From the IMG/VR virus record IMGVR_UViG_3300035216_000518, positions 1 to 31,314 of that record: 31,314 bases of DNA; one strand, 5' to 3'. Position 1 is the first letter of the stretch; each line of letters starts with the position of its first letter. The notes under the pieces were generated by a model, which worked only from the letters and a program-made list of their open reading frames with translations, was not told where the DNA came from and did no database searches. Positions 6,553 through 14,242 of the stretch are shown one piece after another. The position numbers were made by a program, and so were the translations under genes. This DNA comes from a virus.

Positions 6553-7493
6553 TTGAATTCACAACTCATCATGATCTCAGTAAGGCATGCTAGCAGATTG
6601 ATCTCTTGATCAGGAACAACAGTAATATCTTTCATATACTTGGCAATGATAAGAACAGCTTCCGGAATAGAAGTAGGTTTCAACACACCATACATGCTAT
6701 CATAAACCTTACGCATCACCATACTAGGATCATTGTCTAAATGCTGAACTACCCAGTTCTTTACATTAGTAAAGTCTTTTTTCTTCAAGGACGAAAGGAG
6801 AGTGTCAAGATTGACATCAGCAACATCCACAAGAATAGCAGACGTAATAGCACCAGTAGCGGCGTATCGTTGACACTCATTAATAAGACGCCTCCAGTCA
6901 GGATAATAACGCTTAGTAATTTTAGCGAGAACTTTATCTTCATACTCTACATTCTCATTAGTAAGAATAGTTTGGAGACGAGTAAAAAACTCACCTTGAA
7001 GTTGAGTAGACTGCTCGGGTTTAATTCTAAAGTCAACCACCGTACAACGTGAGTGTAACGGTTCAATAATTTTATTGATAAAGTTACAGGTAAAAATAAA
7101 ACGACAGTTGCTATGGAACTCCTCTACAGCAGTCCTCAGAGACAGTTGCACATCGTTAGTAGTGTTGTCTGCCTCATCAATGATGACCACCTTATGGGAT
7201 GCACCAGACGTGAGAGAGACAGTCGTAGCAAACTGACGGACACGGTTCCTGATGGTGTCTAAAAAACGTCCTTCATCAGACCCGTTGATAACGATGTAAG
7301 AAGCACCAATCTCCTCACACAGCGCCTTAGCGATGGTTGTCTTGCCCACACCTGCAGTGCCACTTAGCAGCAGGTTAGGTAGTTCTCCTTGGTTTACAAA
7401 ACCCCGAAAGACTTCCTTGATACTAGCAGGAAGGATACAGTCCTCAACAATACTTGGGCGGTATTTCTCCACCCACAAAAATTCTTTGCTCAT
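6549..7493 (-). CDS. 44: Clamp loader ATPase gp44
   Basis: A 314-residue AAA+ protein (T4 gp44 has 319). Visible elements are the N-terminal WVEKYRPS motif, Walker A GTAGVGKT at 45-52, Walker B VVIIDEAD at 102-109, sensor 1 TCN at 135-137, and the loader-specific SRC motif at 148-150 that supplies the arginine finger to the next subunit. With gp62 it loads the gp45 clamp onto primer junctions. The ATG at 7491-7493 overlaps the speD stop as ATGA. In T4, gene 44 lies directly between 45 and 62; here speD intervenes on one side and two genes on the other. The call is secure. Confidence 0.97.
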   Translation of the reverse strand: MSKEFLWVEKYRPSIVEDCILPASIKEVFRGFVNQGELPNLLLSGTAGVGKTTIAKALCEEIGASYIVINGSDEGRFLDTIRNRVRQFATTVSLTSGASHKVVIIDEADNTTNDVQLSLRTAVEEFHSNCRFIFTCNFINKIIEPLHSRCTVVDFRIKPEQSTQLQGEFFTRLQTILTNENVEYEDKVLAKITKRYYPDWRRLINECQRYAATGAITSAILVDVADVNLDTLLSSLKKKDFTNVKNWVVQHLDNDPSMVMRKVYDSMYGVLKPTSIPEAVLIIAKYMKDITVVPDQEINLLACLTEIMMSCEFK

Positions 7494-7825
7494 TCTAATG
7501 GTCTGGTAAATGATTTAGATATGATGTCCTTGGCACTGAACATCATTTGCATATACTCCACACCCTTCTTGGGTTTGGTATGCTCACCACAGGTAAAGAT
7601 ATCGCAAACTGCCATACCTTTCTCTGGCCAAGTGTGAATACTAATATGACTTTCTGCTAGCATCGCCACGCAAGTTACACCTTGCGGATCAAATCTATGT
7701 GAGTTGATTGATAGCAGAGTTGACTTACATTTTCTAGATGTAGTATAAACAATATCTCGGATGAACTCCTCGTCATTTAAGAGATCAACATTACACCCTT
7801 TGAGTGTAAAGAGAATATGCTTCAC
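7490..7825 (-). CDS. speD: S-adenosylmethionine decarboxylase proenzyme SpeD
   Basis: A 111-residue enzyme of the small bacterial class. The processing site LAESHISIHTWPEKG shows Glu58-Ser59, where self-cleavage would make the pyruvoyl cofactor. His64 and Cys79 (in FTCG) match the catalytic His68 and Cys83 of the Thermotoga enzyme by spacing. It makes decarboxylated AdoMet, the aminopropyl donor for spermidine. speD is a known auxiliary metabolic gene of cyanophages. The start is GTG at 7823-7825, overlapping the gp45 stop as GTGA, and the stop overlaps the gp44 start. It is thus locked inside the clamp and clamp-loader operon. Polyamines might help compact DNA or support replication; this is inference. 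Confidence 0.95.
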   Translation of the reverse strand: MKHILFTLKGCNVDLLNDEEFIRDIVYTTSRKCKSTLLSINSHRFDPQGVTCVAMLAESHISIHTWPEKGMAVCDIFTCGEHTKPKKGVEYMQMMFSAKDIISKSFTRPLE

Positions 7826-8496
7826 GCTGGCTCTAGGGCAATGTAATACGTGAGATCAGTGTTTATATTGGTCCACTCTGAGATGAGGTGTTGAGAGACT
7901 TTGACAGTGTAGTCACCAGGGAGAAGACGGATGTTTTCAATCTTAAGATCCAAAGAATAGGTGCCAGTAGCACAACCTGCCACAGTGATATCATAAGTAT
8001 TACTGGTATCATTTTCTTTGTCCCTAAGGATGAGTTTGATAACTTCAGACCCTTCTTCAGATTGAAAAGTAAGATCTGGTAAGCTGTATACGGCAGATGC
8101 TTTCTGCAATGCAGTCAGATCTTCTCCGGGAAGATTGAACTGAAGGTCAGCACCAGGAAACTTTACATTTTTTTCTGGAGCGCCCTTGAGCGTAATTTCA
8201 GGATCGGAAAAATAATACTTAACAGACTGACGACCGCCACGGATGCTAACAAAATCACCAGATGCGAATTCAAGTTGAGGATCATTAAACAGAGAGATAC
8301 CAGAAAGAAACTGACTGAGATCATAAATTGCGAAGTCCACAGGAAATACTTCCTCGCCAGTAAACTTTGCGAGGATGTTTTCTGCGTTAGAAATAGTTCT
8401 AACCGTGGATCCTTTACGGAAGACAATAGAGGAATTGATAGTGCTGAAGTTTTTGAGAACATCTAAGGTCTTTTTAGATAGAATAACTTTACTCAT
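7822..8496 (-). CDS. 45: Sliding clamp gp45
   Basis: A 224-residue protein (T4 gp45 has 228) with clamp-like N-terminal region KKTLDVLKNFSTINSSIVFR and DFAIYDLSQFLSGISLF, a segment strongly reminiscent of T4 gp45. Three copies form a ring that tethers gp43 to DNA; in T4 the same ring activates late transcription through gp55 and gp33. The gene is followed by speD and gp44 with 4-nt overlaps. The ATG at 8494-8496 overlaps the stop of the DUF3310-like gene. The sequence is complete. Identification is firm from motif similarity plus operon position. Confidence 0.94.
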   Translation of the reverse strand: MSKVILSKKTLDVLKNFSTINSSIVFRKGSTVRTISNAENILAKFTGEEVFPVDFAIYDLSQFLSGISLFNDPQLEFASGDFVSIRGGRQSVKYYFSDPEITLKGAPEKNVKFPGADLQFNLPGEDLTALQKASAVYSLPDLTFQSEEGSEVIKLILRDKENDTSNTYDITVAGCATGTYSLDLKIENIRLLPGDYTVKVSQHLISEWTNINTDLTYYIALEPA

Positions 8497-8789
8497 TGAG
8501 GGTATGTTTCAGTAGGGGGTGCAGATTTGTCAGAGAAGTGGAGCAGCAACAATGCGTAGTGAAGGATCTTGATGATATCACGACGGGCAGTGCCCTTACG
8601 ATCGTAGCGTGAGGCATACTTTAGGATGTTGCTACGGCAGAATGCCTCAGCATCTCCACATGCTTCAATCAGATCTAACGTTTGAATGCTGTCGTTACCA
8701 GCAGAATAGTGTTGTCCATAGGTTCCAGTAATGTAATCACTCAGCTCTTTTAGAAGAGCATCTTCATTGTATTTTTTCACGGTATGCAT
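8493..8789 (-). CDS. DUF3310-like protein (T7 gp1.7 type domain)
   Basis: A 98-residue protein containing the pattern HY-x-AG...IQTLDLIEACGDAEAFCRSN, then ILKYASRYDRKGTARRDIIK with a closing helix. This is the layout of the DUF3310 domain: an HY motif, a helix ending in FCxGNxxKY, a basic turn, and a final helix. The domain is known from phage T7 gp1.7, a nucleotide kinase, and many phage proteins. A role in nucleotide metabolism or as a small regulator is possible but cannot be derived here. ATG at 8787-8789; the first 13 nt overlap the preceding gene, and the stop overlaps the gp45 start, so it belongs to the clamp operon. Family call is moderately sure. Confidence 0.78.
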   Translation of the reverse strand: MHTVKKYNEDALLKELSDYITGTYGQHYSAGNDSIQTLDLIEACGDAEAFCRSNILKYASRYDRKGTARRDIIKILHYALLLLHFSDKSAPPTETYPQ

Positions 8790-8944
8790 ACGTAATCAAT
8801 ATCTTTATAATAGCACTCTTGACTTTTTCCGTCAAGGTTAATGGCAGTAATAATATCACCCGCCACATTAGAAACTCTAGCAGCGCCATGACCACTGATG
8901 TGGATGACACTGCCAATAAAGTTACAGTCTCCCATTTCAAGCAT
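8777..8944 (-). CDS. Small beta-rich protein (55 aa) after the MoxR ATPase
   Basis: Starting at the ATG at 8944, the product begins MLEMGDCNFIGSVIHISGHG and continues with alternating hydrophobic strands and a C-terminal YYKDIDYVCIP. It looks like a small beta-barrel but I recognise no family. The start overlaps the stop of the MoxR ATPase gene (8937-8939) and has GGAG 9 nt upstream. A second ATG at 8935 would give 52 residues. A much longer reading frame continues upstream to 9088, but that part is a shadow of the ATPase gene. Its end overlaps the DUF3310-like gene by 13 nt. Probably a real gene of the operon; function unknown. Confidence 0.72.
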   Translation of the reverse strand: MLEMGDCNFIGSVIHISGHGAARVSNVAGDIITAINLDGKSQECYYKDIDYVCIP

Positions 8945-10025
8945 CTTCAGTTTCTCCATCAATTTCAACTCCAGCATCAATTTTATCATACAATTCAATA
9001 AAGGATTGTTTGGTTTCTTCATCAAAACGATTGGAACAAACCTTGATCGCTTTAATACGATCACCCCAAATAGCATATGCACGTACAATATGGACCAAAC
9101 GACGGGTGCTAATTATTTCATCAATACCTCCATCTTTGAAAGTACGACGGATAATGTCTGCCCAGTTAGCAAGGTTAACACAAAATTCTTCATCATGCTT
9201 ACCAACAGCAGCAGCAATACGAAGAAGAATTTTAGTTTCTACAGCAGGAGTAGGATACTCTTGCTCAAAAGTTAAGGCAAAACGCTCAAGGAAGGCTTCA
9301 TTGAGAACGTTAGTTCCAATAAAGCGACCGTCATCGCTGCCTTTACCTTTAGTATTTGCAGTTGCAATAACATTGAATCCAGATTTAGGGTTTACGTAAC
9401 GACCAGTTTTCTTTAGGAAGACACCCTTACCTTCCAAAACAGATTGAAGGCATAAGATTTTATTAGATGCTAGGTCAACTTCATCTAAAAGAAGAATAGC
9501 TCCCCTCTCCAAAGCTTCAATGACAGGACCATTATGCCAAACAGTTTCCCCATTAACAAGGCGGAAACCACCAATAAGATCATCCTCGTCTGTTTCAATG
9601 GTAATATTGACGCGAATCAGTTCCCTATTTAGAGAAGCACATGCTTGCTCTACCGAGAGAGTTTTACCATTACCAGACATACCAGTGATAAACACTGGAT
9701 AAAACAATTTGGAACTGATAACTTTTTTCAGATCAGTAAAGTTACCAAATGGAACAAAGTTTTCATCCTTCGTAGGAATAAGATTTTGTTCAACTGCAGG
9801 CATAGCAGCAGGTGCTTCGTAAGTTTGTTCTAGATGTTCTTGTACTGTCAGGTTCCAAGTACCACGTTTAACATAGAAGTCCCGTAGACGTTTGGTAGCA
9901 GTAGCATAAGTTACACCAAAGTAATCACATGCAGAAGTGACATGTTGTGCATTAATATCATTGCCGTAATTTTCAGACAGATAAGAAGCAAGTTGTAATG
10001 TAGTGAGATCTGACTTTGCAGGCAT
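8937..10025 (-). CDS. MoxR/CobS-like AAA+ ATPase with N-terminal HTH-like region
   Basis: A 362-residue ATPase. Residues 1-60 look helical with a helix-turn-helix-like QHVTSACDYFGVTYATATKR. The AAA+ core follows: Walker A GMSGNGKT at 115-122, the family motif TVWHNGPVIEAL at 161-172, Walker B ILLLDEVD at 177-184, sensor 1 ATANT at 221-225 and the arginine-finger region FLERF at 245-249. Cyanophage homologues are usually named CobS after the cobaltochelatase subunit, but the same fold occurs in MoxR chaperones that act with VWA proteins. Such a protein is encoded just upstream at 10095-12191. No CobN is visible, so a general remodelling role fits at least as well as cobalamin synthesis. It has its own promoter; the leader is short and lacks a Shine-Dalgarno. 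Confidence 0.9.
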   Translation of the reverse strand: MPAKSDLTTLQLASYLSENYGNDINAQHVTSACDYFGVTYATATKRLRDFYVKRGTWNLTVQEHLEQTYEAPAAMPAVEQNLIPTKDENFVPFGNFTDLKKVISSKLFYPVFITGMSGNGKTLSVEQACASLNRELIRVNITIETDEDDLIGGFRLVNGETVWHNGPVIEALERGAILLLDEVDLASNKILCLQSVLEGKGVFLKKTGRYVNPKSGFNVIATANTKGKGSDDGRFIGTNVLNEAFLERFALTFEQEYPTPAVETKILLRIAAAVGKHDEEFCVNLANWADIIRRTFKDGGIDEIISTRRLVHIVRAYAIWGDRIKAIKVCSNRFDEETKQSFIELYDKIDAGVEIDGETEDA

Positions 10026-10047
10026 GATACGTTTCGTTTATGTAGTT

Positions 10048-10075
10048 ATTATAGGGCAGAGTGGGGCAGGGTCAG
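10048..10075 (-). promoter_or_regulatory. Promoter for the MoxR ATPase / clamp operon
   Basis: A perfect TATAAT (10053-10048) stands 22 nt before the ATG of the ATPase gene. CTGACC (10075-10070) at 16-nt spacing gives 4 of 6 matches to the -35 consensus. The flanking DNA is unusually rich in C on this strand and contains a direct repeat. The promoter probably drives the ATPase and, by read-through, the clamp and loader genes. Confidence 0.6.
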
Positions 10076-10086
10076 GGGCAGAGTGG
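10054..10086. repeat. 22-bp-spaced direct repeat upstream of the MoxR gene
   Basis: GGGCAGAGTGG occurs at 10054-10064 and again at 10076-10086 on the plus strand, with a partial GGGCAGGG unit between them. The block is much more G-rich than the roughly 40 percent G+C surroundings. It abuts the -10 box on its upstream side and spans the -35 region, so it could be a binding site for a regulator or a duplication. No known motif is recognised. Confidence 0.7.
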
Positions 10087-10094
10087 ACAGTTCG

Positions 10095-12191
10095 TCAAGC
10101 GACATACTCCACAAAAGAACTAAGAAGTTTTTTATTTGCAGATTTACCACCAAGCATTTTTTTAAATGCCTTAGTAATATCTCCTTTTTTTGCGCCACTC
10201 TCAACATTAAACTCAGCAGTCTCGTTCAATGAATTATTAGAAATAGCATAAAGGGCAGTAAATGCTTTAGGGTTTTTAATGATAGCAGACTTTTCTTTCT
10301 TCCACTGTTTTTGAATATCAGAGTAACTTTCATATGAAGCATAACGTCCGACAAAATTTTGTAACTGAGAACCTCCAAGAATACGAAACCCTATTACATT
10401 TACACCTGGGTTACGATCACGAACCTGTTGAATAAAAATGTTAGTTACATTGTGATAATCAAATTGCTCATAAGTAATTCCGGTTTTACGATCCCGAAGT
10501 ACTTGATAATAATCAATACGGCGAGGAGCAATGCGATACTCATCTTTATGATCTAGATAAATTTCATGACCATATGCAGCAGAGCAACTTTCACCATCAG
10601 AAAGAATACAAACGTTGACTTTCTGAAGATCGTTGTTGTGTTTGAATTTTGGAATAATATAATTCAACATAACGATTGCTTCATTTAATGGAGTACCAGA
10701 CAGACTAACACCTAAAGTAGTTGAATACCCACTGTACTCATTATAGTAATGAGCTTCACGAAATAAATTTTTACACATACGCTCATACTGACGAGAGCTA
10801 GAACGAGAAGAAATAAAATTCATTAGATGAAAATGTTCATCGTTTATGTACACTGTATTTTTTTGAACGTTTCCATAAGTCATACTATGATAATTATTAT
10901 CGTTTTCCATAGAACGTTGAGCACATACCCATTCATTAGTAAACGCATATACTTCAAAAGGAATCTGAACTTTTTTACAGAATGCAGTCAGGTTAAGAAC
11001 TTGCTTGACAGTAGCAAGGATTTCATTGCTCATGGAACCAGACCAGTCAAGTAAGAATAACAAACCATGATTCTTACCATCAGGTATAACTGTTACTTTC
11101 TTAAAAAGATCTTCATTGTACTTATAAGTATGAAGCTTTGAAGTATCAAGCACACCAGTTTTAGATTGACCACTACGAGCATAAGCGTCAGCAGACTTAC
11201 GGCATTCAAATTCCTTTACCAGATAGTTTACTTCTTTTTGAGACTGCTTACGAAATTTATAATACTCATTATCAACATACTCATAGTTTTCTTCTGCTCC
11301 TACATTTTTATCAATCCAATTATGCAACGTAGTCCAATCAACAATGTGACTATCCAGATTCATTGCTTCCGGAATTTCAACGTAAACAGGGGAGCGACCA
11401 TGACGCGAAGAAAGATTTTCTGCTGAGTTGTCAAAGGAACGTTGAGTTTGAGAAGTTTCTCCACCAGTACTTCCACCAGAAGAATCTTCTTCATCATAAT
11501 AATTTTCTTCATACTGACTATCTGGTTGAGGCATGGAAGAATTTTCAAACTGGTCTTCGCTAACTTGGGTATTTTCTTCATCTTTACTATTTTCGTTTTC
11601 GCGTTGATGTGCTACCTCAAGCATTTCTTCATGCGTCATAGGTGTTTCAGTTTGATTACTAAACTGATATACATCAAAAGCAATCTGTAATACTTCATCA
11701 AAAGTTTCTGCTTTTTCAGTACGCTCAACAAAAACTAATTCGGATGCACCAAACGGAATAAATGCACTTGCACCAATTTTAAAATGTAAATTGATACGAT
11801 CAATCAAACTAAAGTTATCAAGATTCTGATCAACTATCTCAAAAAAATCTAAATTATTTAATTCTTTATATCCACCATTAAAAGACTTACGCAGACCAGG
11901 AAACTTACGTTTCATTAATTTTTCAATACGAGCATCTTCAATTACATTAACAAAATCTTTAGGACAATCTGCAATATCACACCAATCTTTATTAGGAGTA
12001 AAGAGAGCATGTCCTACCTCATGACCCACTAGCATGTCATAGACAGTGCCAGATGCTTTATCCCACATAGGAAGAGTCAGCAAGCGACGGTCAACATCAA
12101 AGGATGCTGTAGCGGTCTTACGGTGCTCCACAATGAGGTTCTCAGTTGCAAGCAGTCGTGCTAGGTTGCCTTTGATCTCTTGGGTTTGCAT
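10095..12191 (-). CDS. CobT-like metalloprotease-VWA protein
   Basis: A 698-residue multidomain protein. Residues 50-95 hold an HExxH-type site, GHEVGH at 56-61, with a downstream NVIEDARIE (82-90) that could give the third metal ligand, as in gluzincin-like peptidases. An acidic, Ser/Gly/Gln-rich linker spans about 195-260. A VWA domain follows, with the metal-ion adhesion site LLDWSGSMS at 380-388, then a threonine in the SLSGTPLNEA segment and ILSDGES. CobT-type VWA proteins partner with CobS/MoxR ATPases, and that partner gene is next downstream. Cyanophage homologues are annotated only as peptidase or VWA proteins. Substrate and protease activity are unproven. It has its own TATAAT promoter. 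It is one of the two largest proteins in the window besides gp18 and gp43. Confidence 0.88.
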   Translation of the reverse strand: MQTQEIKGNLARLLATENLIVEHRKTATASFDVDRRLLTLPMWDKASGTVYDMLVGHEVGHALFTPNKDWCDIADCPKDFVNVIEDARIEKLMKRKFPGLRKSFNGGYKELNNLDFFEIVDQNLDNFSLIDRINLHFKIGASAFIPFGASELVFVERTEKAETFDEVLQIAFDVYQFSNQTETPMTHEEMLEVAHQRENENSKDEENTQVSEDQFENSSMPQPDSQYEENYYDEEDSSGGSTGGETSQTQRSFDNSAENLSSRHGRSPVYVEIPEAMNLDSHIVDWTTLHNWIDKNVGAEENYEYVDNEYYKFRKQSQKEVNYLVKEFECRKSADAYARSGQSKTGVLDTSKLHTYKYNEDLFKKVTVIPDGKNHGLLFLLDWSGSMSNEILATVKQVLNLTAFCKKVQIPFEVYAFTNEWVCAQRSMENDNNYHSMTYGNVQKNTVYINDEHFHLMNFISSRSSSRQYERMCKNLFREAHYYNEYSGYSTTLGVSLSGTPLNEAIVMLNYIIPKFKHNNDLQKVNVCILSDGESCSAAYGHEIYLDHKDEYRIAPRRIDYYQVLRDRKTGITYEQFDYHNVTNIFIQQVRDRNPGVNVIGFRILGGSQLQNFVGRYASYESYSDIQKQWKKEKSAIIKNPKAFTALYAISNNSLNETAEFNVESGAKKGDITKAFKKMLGGKSANKKLLSSFVEYVA

Positions 12192-12214
12192 CTGTCTCTT
12201 TTACTTATGAACTC

Positions 12215-12241
12215 ATTATACAAAAAAGAATGGTCACCCAA
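12215..12241 (-). promoter_or_regulatory. Promoter for the metalloprotease-VWA gene
   Basis: A perfect TATAAT (12220-12215) lies 23 nt before the VWA-protein ATG and directly after the T-tract of the gp46 terminator. The nearest -35 candidate, TTGGGT (12241-12236), spans the terminator loop at a 15-nt spacing with 3 of 6 matches, so it is weak. The arrangement copies the better promoter at 3529-3557. Confidence 0.5.
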
Positions 12242-12247
12242 CCATTC
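12222..12247 (-). terminator. Rho-independent terminator after gp46
   Basis: On the minus strand GAATGGT and ACCATTC pair perfectly (7 bp) around the 6-nt loop TGGGTG, followed by six T residues (12227-12222). The hairpin begins inside the last codons of gp46, an economical overlap of terminator and coding sequence. A promoter -10 box follows within a few bases. Confidence 0.85.
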
Positions 12248-13979
12248 CATGTGTCACTTCGTTAACTGTCTCAGTCAAGACTGAATAGTTTTTAACCTTA
12301 TCAACTGTAATAGTTCTGTCAAATTTATCATCTAATCCTTGTTTGTGACTGATAACAAACACCTTGGTGCTTTCATCAAAGTTACGAAGAATCCATCCCA
12401 AATCTGATGTGCCTGATTGATCAAGAGATCCATCAAATATTTCATCTAGTATGAGGAGATTAGTATCCACGCTATTCTTGAGCTTAGCAATGCTACGCCA
12501 AGTAAGCAGTAAAGCAATATCAATTCTAGCCTTCTCTCCTTCACTAAAACTTTCATAAGAAAAAACATCACGGTATCTAGACTTAATTATCTCCTCAAAA
12601 TTTTCGTTTAAGGTAAAATTGACATAGAACTCCATCCTTTGTAAGAAATCGTTAATTAACTTATTCATAGTAGGAAGATATGTTTTAACAATTCTGGATT
12701 TAATACCATTATCTTTTAACAATTGACTTGCTGTTGTTAATACATCGCGATCTTTTTTTAGTCCATTGATACTACCACTAAAAGATTTTTTACTTGCAAG
12801 AAGTGCTTCCAATTTAACAAACTCAGATTTTTTATCAATGTTATCACCTTGCAATTCATGCACTTCATCTTGAAGTGATTCTATTTGTTTGCGAATGGTC
12901 ATCAACTGAAAATTAGTTTGTGAAATTGTAATATTAATATTGTTAACTTCAGAAGACAACTCAGTAAATTTATTAAACCTAACTTCCTCTTCTCCTATAG
13001 CAGTGAGGATATCATTATATCCTACAAGCATTTCATCAACCTTAGTTTTTCCAGACTCTAACTTTTCATCACGAAAACTTTCAGAAAGTTCCTGAGTGCA
13101 TGTAGGACATACATGATTACTCTCAAAGAACTCGTGTTCTTTTTTACAAGTTTTCAATTTACCTTGAACTTTAATAAGAAAAGTGTTTAACTTCCTTAAT
13201 TTTTCGCTGGAAGTTTGACACCCTGTCATTTCTTCATTAAGATTACCGATTTGTTTAGTTAAAATAACTACATCTTCAGAACCTTGGAGTTCAGTTTTTT
13301 TATAGTCAGTAATTTTTTCTTGCTTTTTATTGATCTCTTCCTGAGTACGTTTCTCTAACGTATGCATATGCTGTTTCTGGATTTCAATTTTATCTTTCAA
13401 CAGATCAAGTTGATAATCAAGTTCGCGAATTTCTTCTATATTTTCTCGGGACTTATCCCTAAGAAGAACATTCATTGTTGAGAACACTTGAATATCTAAA
13501 ATGTCTTCAATAATATCACGTCTCTGTGCAACGGGAAGACGCATGAAAGGAACAAAGGTAGAAGAACCAAGCACCACAATCTGTGTGAATGACTTATAGT
13601 TCATCTTAAGAACGTTTAATTCAAAATTTTTCTGCTGTTCAACGAGTGAACTTTCTTGGTTCCACAATTTACCGTTTGCATAAATCTCAAACTTGTTTGG
13701 TTTAATACCACGTACAACTTTATACTGTTGCTTCCCGATACGGAATTCAATTTCAACCAAACAATCTTTTTCGTTTATACTATTAACCATTGCTGGTTTA
13801 GGAATTTTACGAAATGGTCTTCCAAATAAAGAAAAGGTAAGAGCATCTAAGATAGTGCTCTTACCTGCTCCATTAGTTCCAACAATTAAATTTGTCCTTG
13901 CTGTTTCTAAATTTACTTCACTGTATACATTACCCGTAGATAAAAAATTCTTCCAACGGAGTTTTTCAAAAATAATCAT
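12234..13979 (-). CDS. 46: Recombination nuclease ATPase subunit gp46 (Rad50-like)
   Basis: A 581-residue SMC-type ATPase (T4 gp46 has 560). Walker A GTNGAGKS is at 34-41. A long coiled coil in the middle is broken by the zinc-hook CPTC motif (HVCPTCTQELSES). The C-terminal half carries the ABC signature FSEGEKARIDIALLL and Walker B LLILDEIFDGSLD. With gp47 it resects DNA ends to give the 3' tails used by UvsX. The ATG at 13977-13979 overlaps the stop of the DUF3110-like gene. The last codons form the upstream arm of a terminator. The call is secure. Confidence 0.96.
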   Translation of the reverse strand: MIIFEKLRWKNFLSTGNVYSEVNLETARTNLIVGTNGAGKSTILDALTFSLFGRPFRKIPKPAMVNSINEKDCLVEIEFRIGKQQYKVVRGIKPNKFEIYANGKLWNQESSLVEQQKNFELNVLKMNYKSFTQIVVLGSSTFVPFMRLPVAQRRDIIEDILDIQVFSTMNVLLRDKSRENIEEIRELDYQLDLLKDKIEIQKQHMHTLEKRTQEEINKKQEKITDYKKTELQGSEDVVILTKQIGNLNEEMTGCQTSSEKLRKLNTFLIKVQGKLKTCKKEHEFFESNHVCPTCTQELSESFRDEKLESGKTKVDEMLVGYNDILTAIGEEEVRFNKFTELSSEVNNINITISQTNFQLMTIRKQIESLQDEVHELQGDNIDKKSEFVKLEALLASKKSFSGSINGLKKDRDVLTTASQLLKDNGIKSRIVKTYLPTMNKLINDFLQRMEFYVNFTLNENFEEIIKSRYRDVFSYESFSEGEKARIDIALLLTWRSIAKLKNSVDTNLLILDEIFDGSLDQSGTSDLGWILRNFDESTKVFVISHKQGLDDKFDRTITVDKVKNYSVLTETVNEVTHGMVG

Positions 13980-14239
13980 TCTTTATCAGGTGGGGGAATA
14001 ATAAGGTCGTCTGCTGTAATAATAGAATACTTGTGTCCTTCAGATCTACATGCAGTAATAATTAAATCAGGTTCAACTTCAATAATTTCTAAATCCGGAT
14101 TGCCATTGCTCTCCTCTAACAAAAAAAGATAACGCAATGCATCATCCTCTTCTTCAAATAATGGAATAATGCGATCTTTAGAATCATTGAATACAGAATA
14201 AATTCCAGATGGTTCATCTTGCAATGTGATTATATACAT
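13976..14239 (-). CDS. DUF3110-like small protein between gp47 and gp46
   Basis: An 87-residue protein beginning MYIITLQDEPSGIYSVFN, with the segment FEEEDDALRYLFLLEES and then EIIEVEP. This closely recalls the cyanobacterial DUF3110 pattern (F-E-x-E-D-D-A-x-R-Y-x-x-L-L-E), a family of unknown function found mainly in cyanobacteria and their phages. If correct, it supports a cyanobacterial host. The ATG at 14237-14239 lies 3 nt after the gp47 stop, and its stop overlaps the gp46 start, so it is co-translated with the nuclease subunits. The tail (DDLIIPPPDKE) is proline-rich and acidic. No catalytic residues are evident. Confidence 0.75.
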   Translation of the reverse strand: MYIITLQDEPSGIYSVFNDSKDRIIPLFEEEDDALRYLFLLEESNGNPDLEIIEVEPDLIITACRSEGHKYSIITADDLIIPPPDKE

Positions 14240-14242
14240 GCA

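Noticed and set aside
8945-9088. Upstream extension of the 55-aa gene
   Set aside because: The extra 48 residues are an out-of-frame reading of the MoxR gene and are leucine/methionine-rich without structure; the ATG at 8944 with GGAG upstream is better.
10003-10251. Plus-strand reading frame of 82 codons across the MoxR/VWA gap
   Set aside because: It lies mostly antisense to the two minus-strand genes and its peptide has no family features; the gap is explained by a promoter and repeats.
8937-12191. A genuine cobalamin-biosynthesis (CobS/CobT) operon
   Set aside because: No other cobalamin gene, in particular no CobN, is in the window, and the VWA protein carries an added protease-like motif; the names would overstate the evidence.
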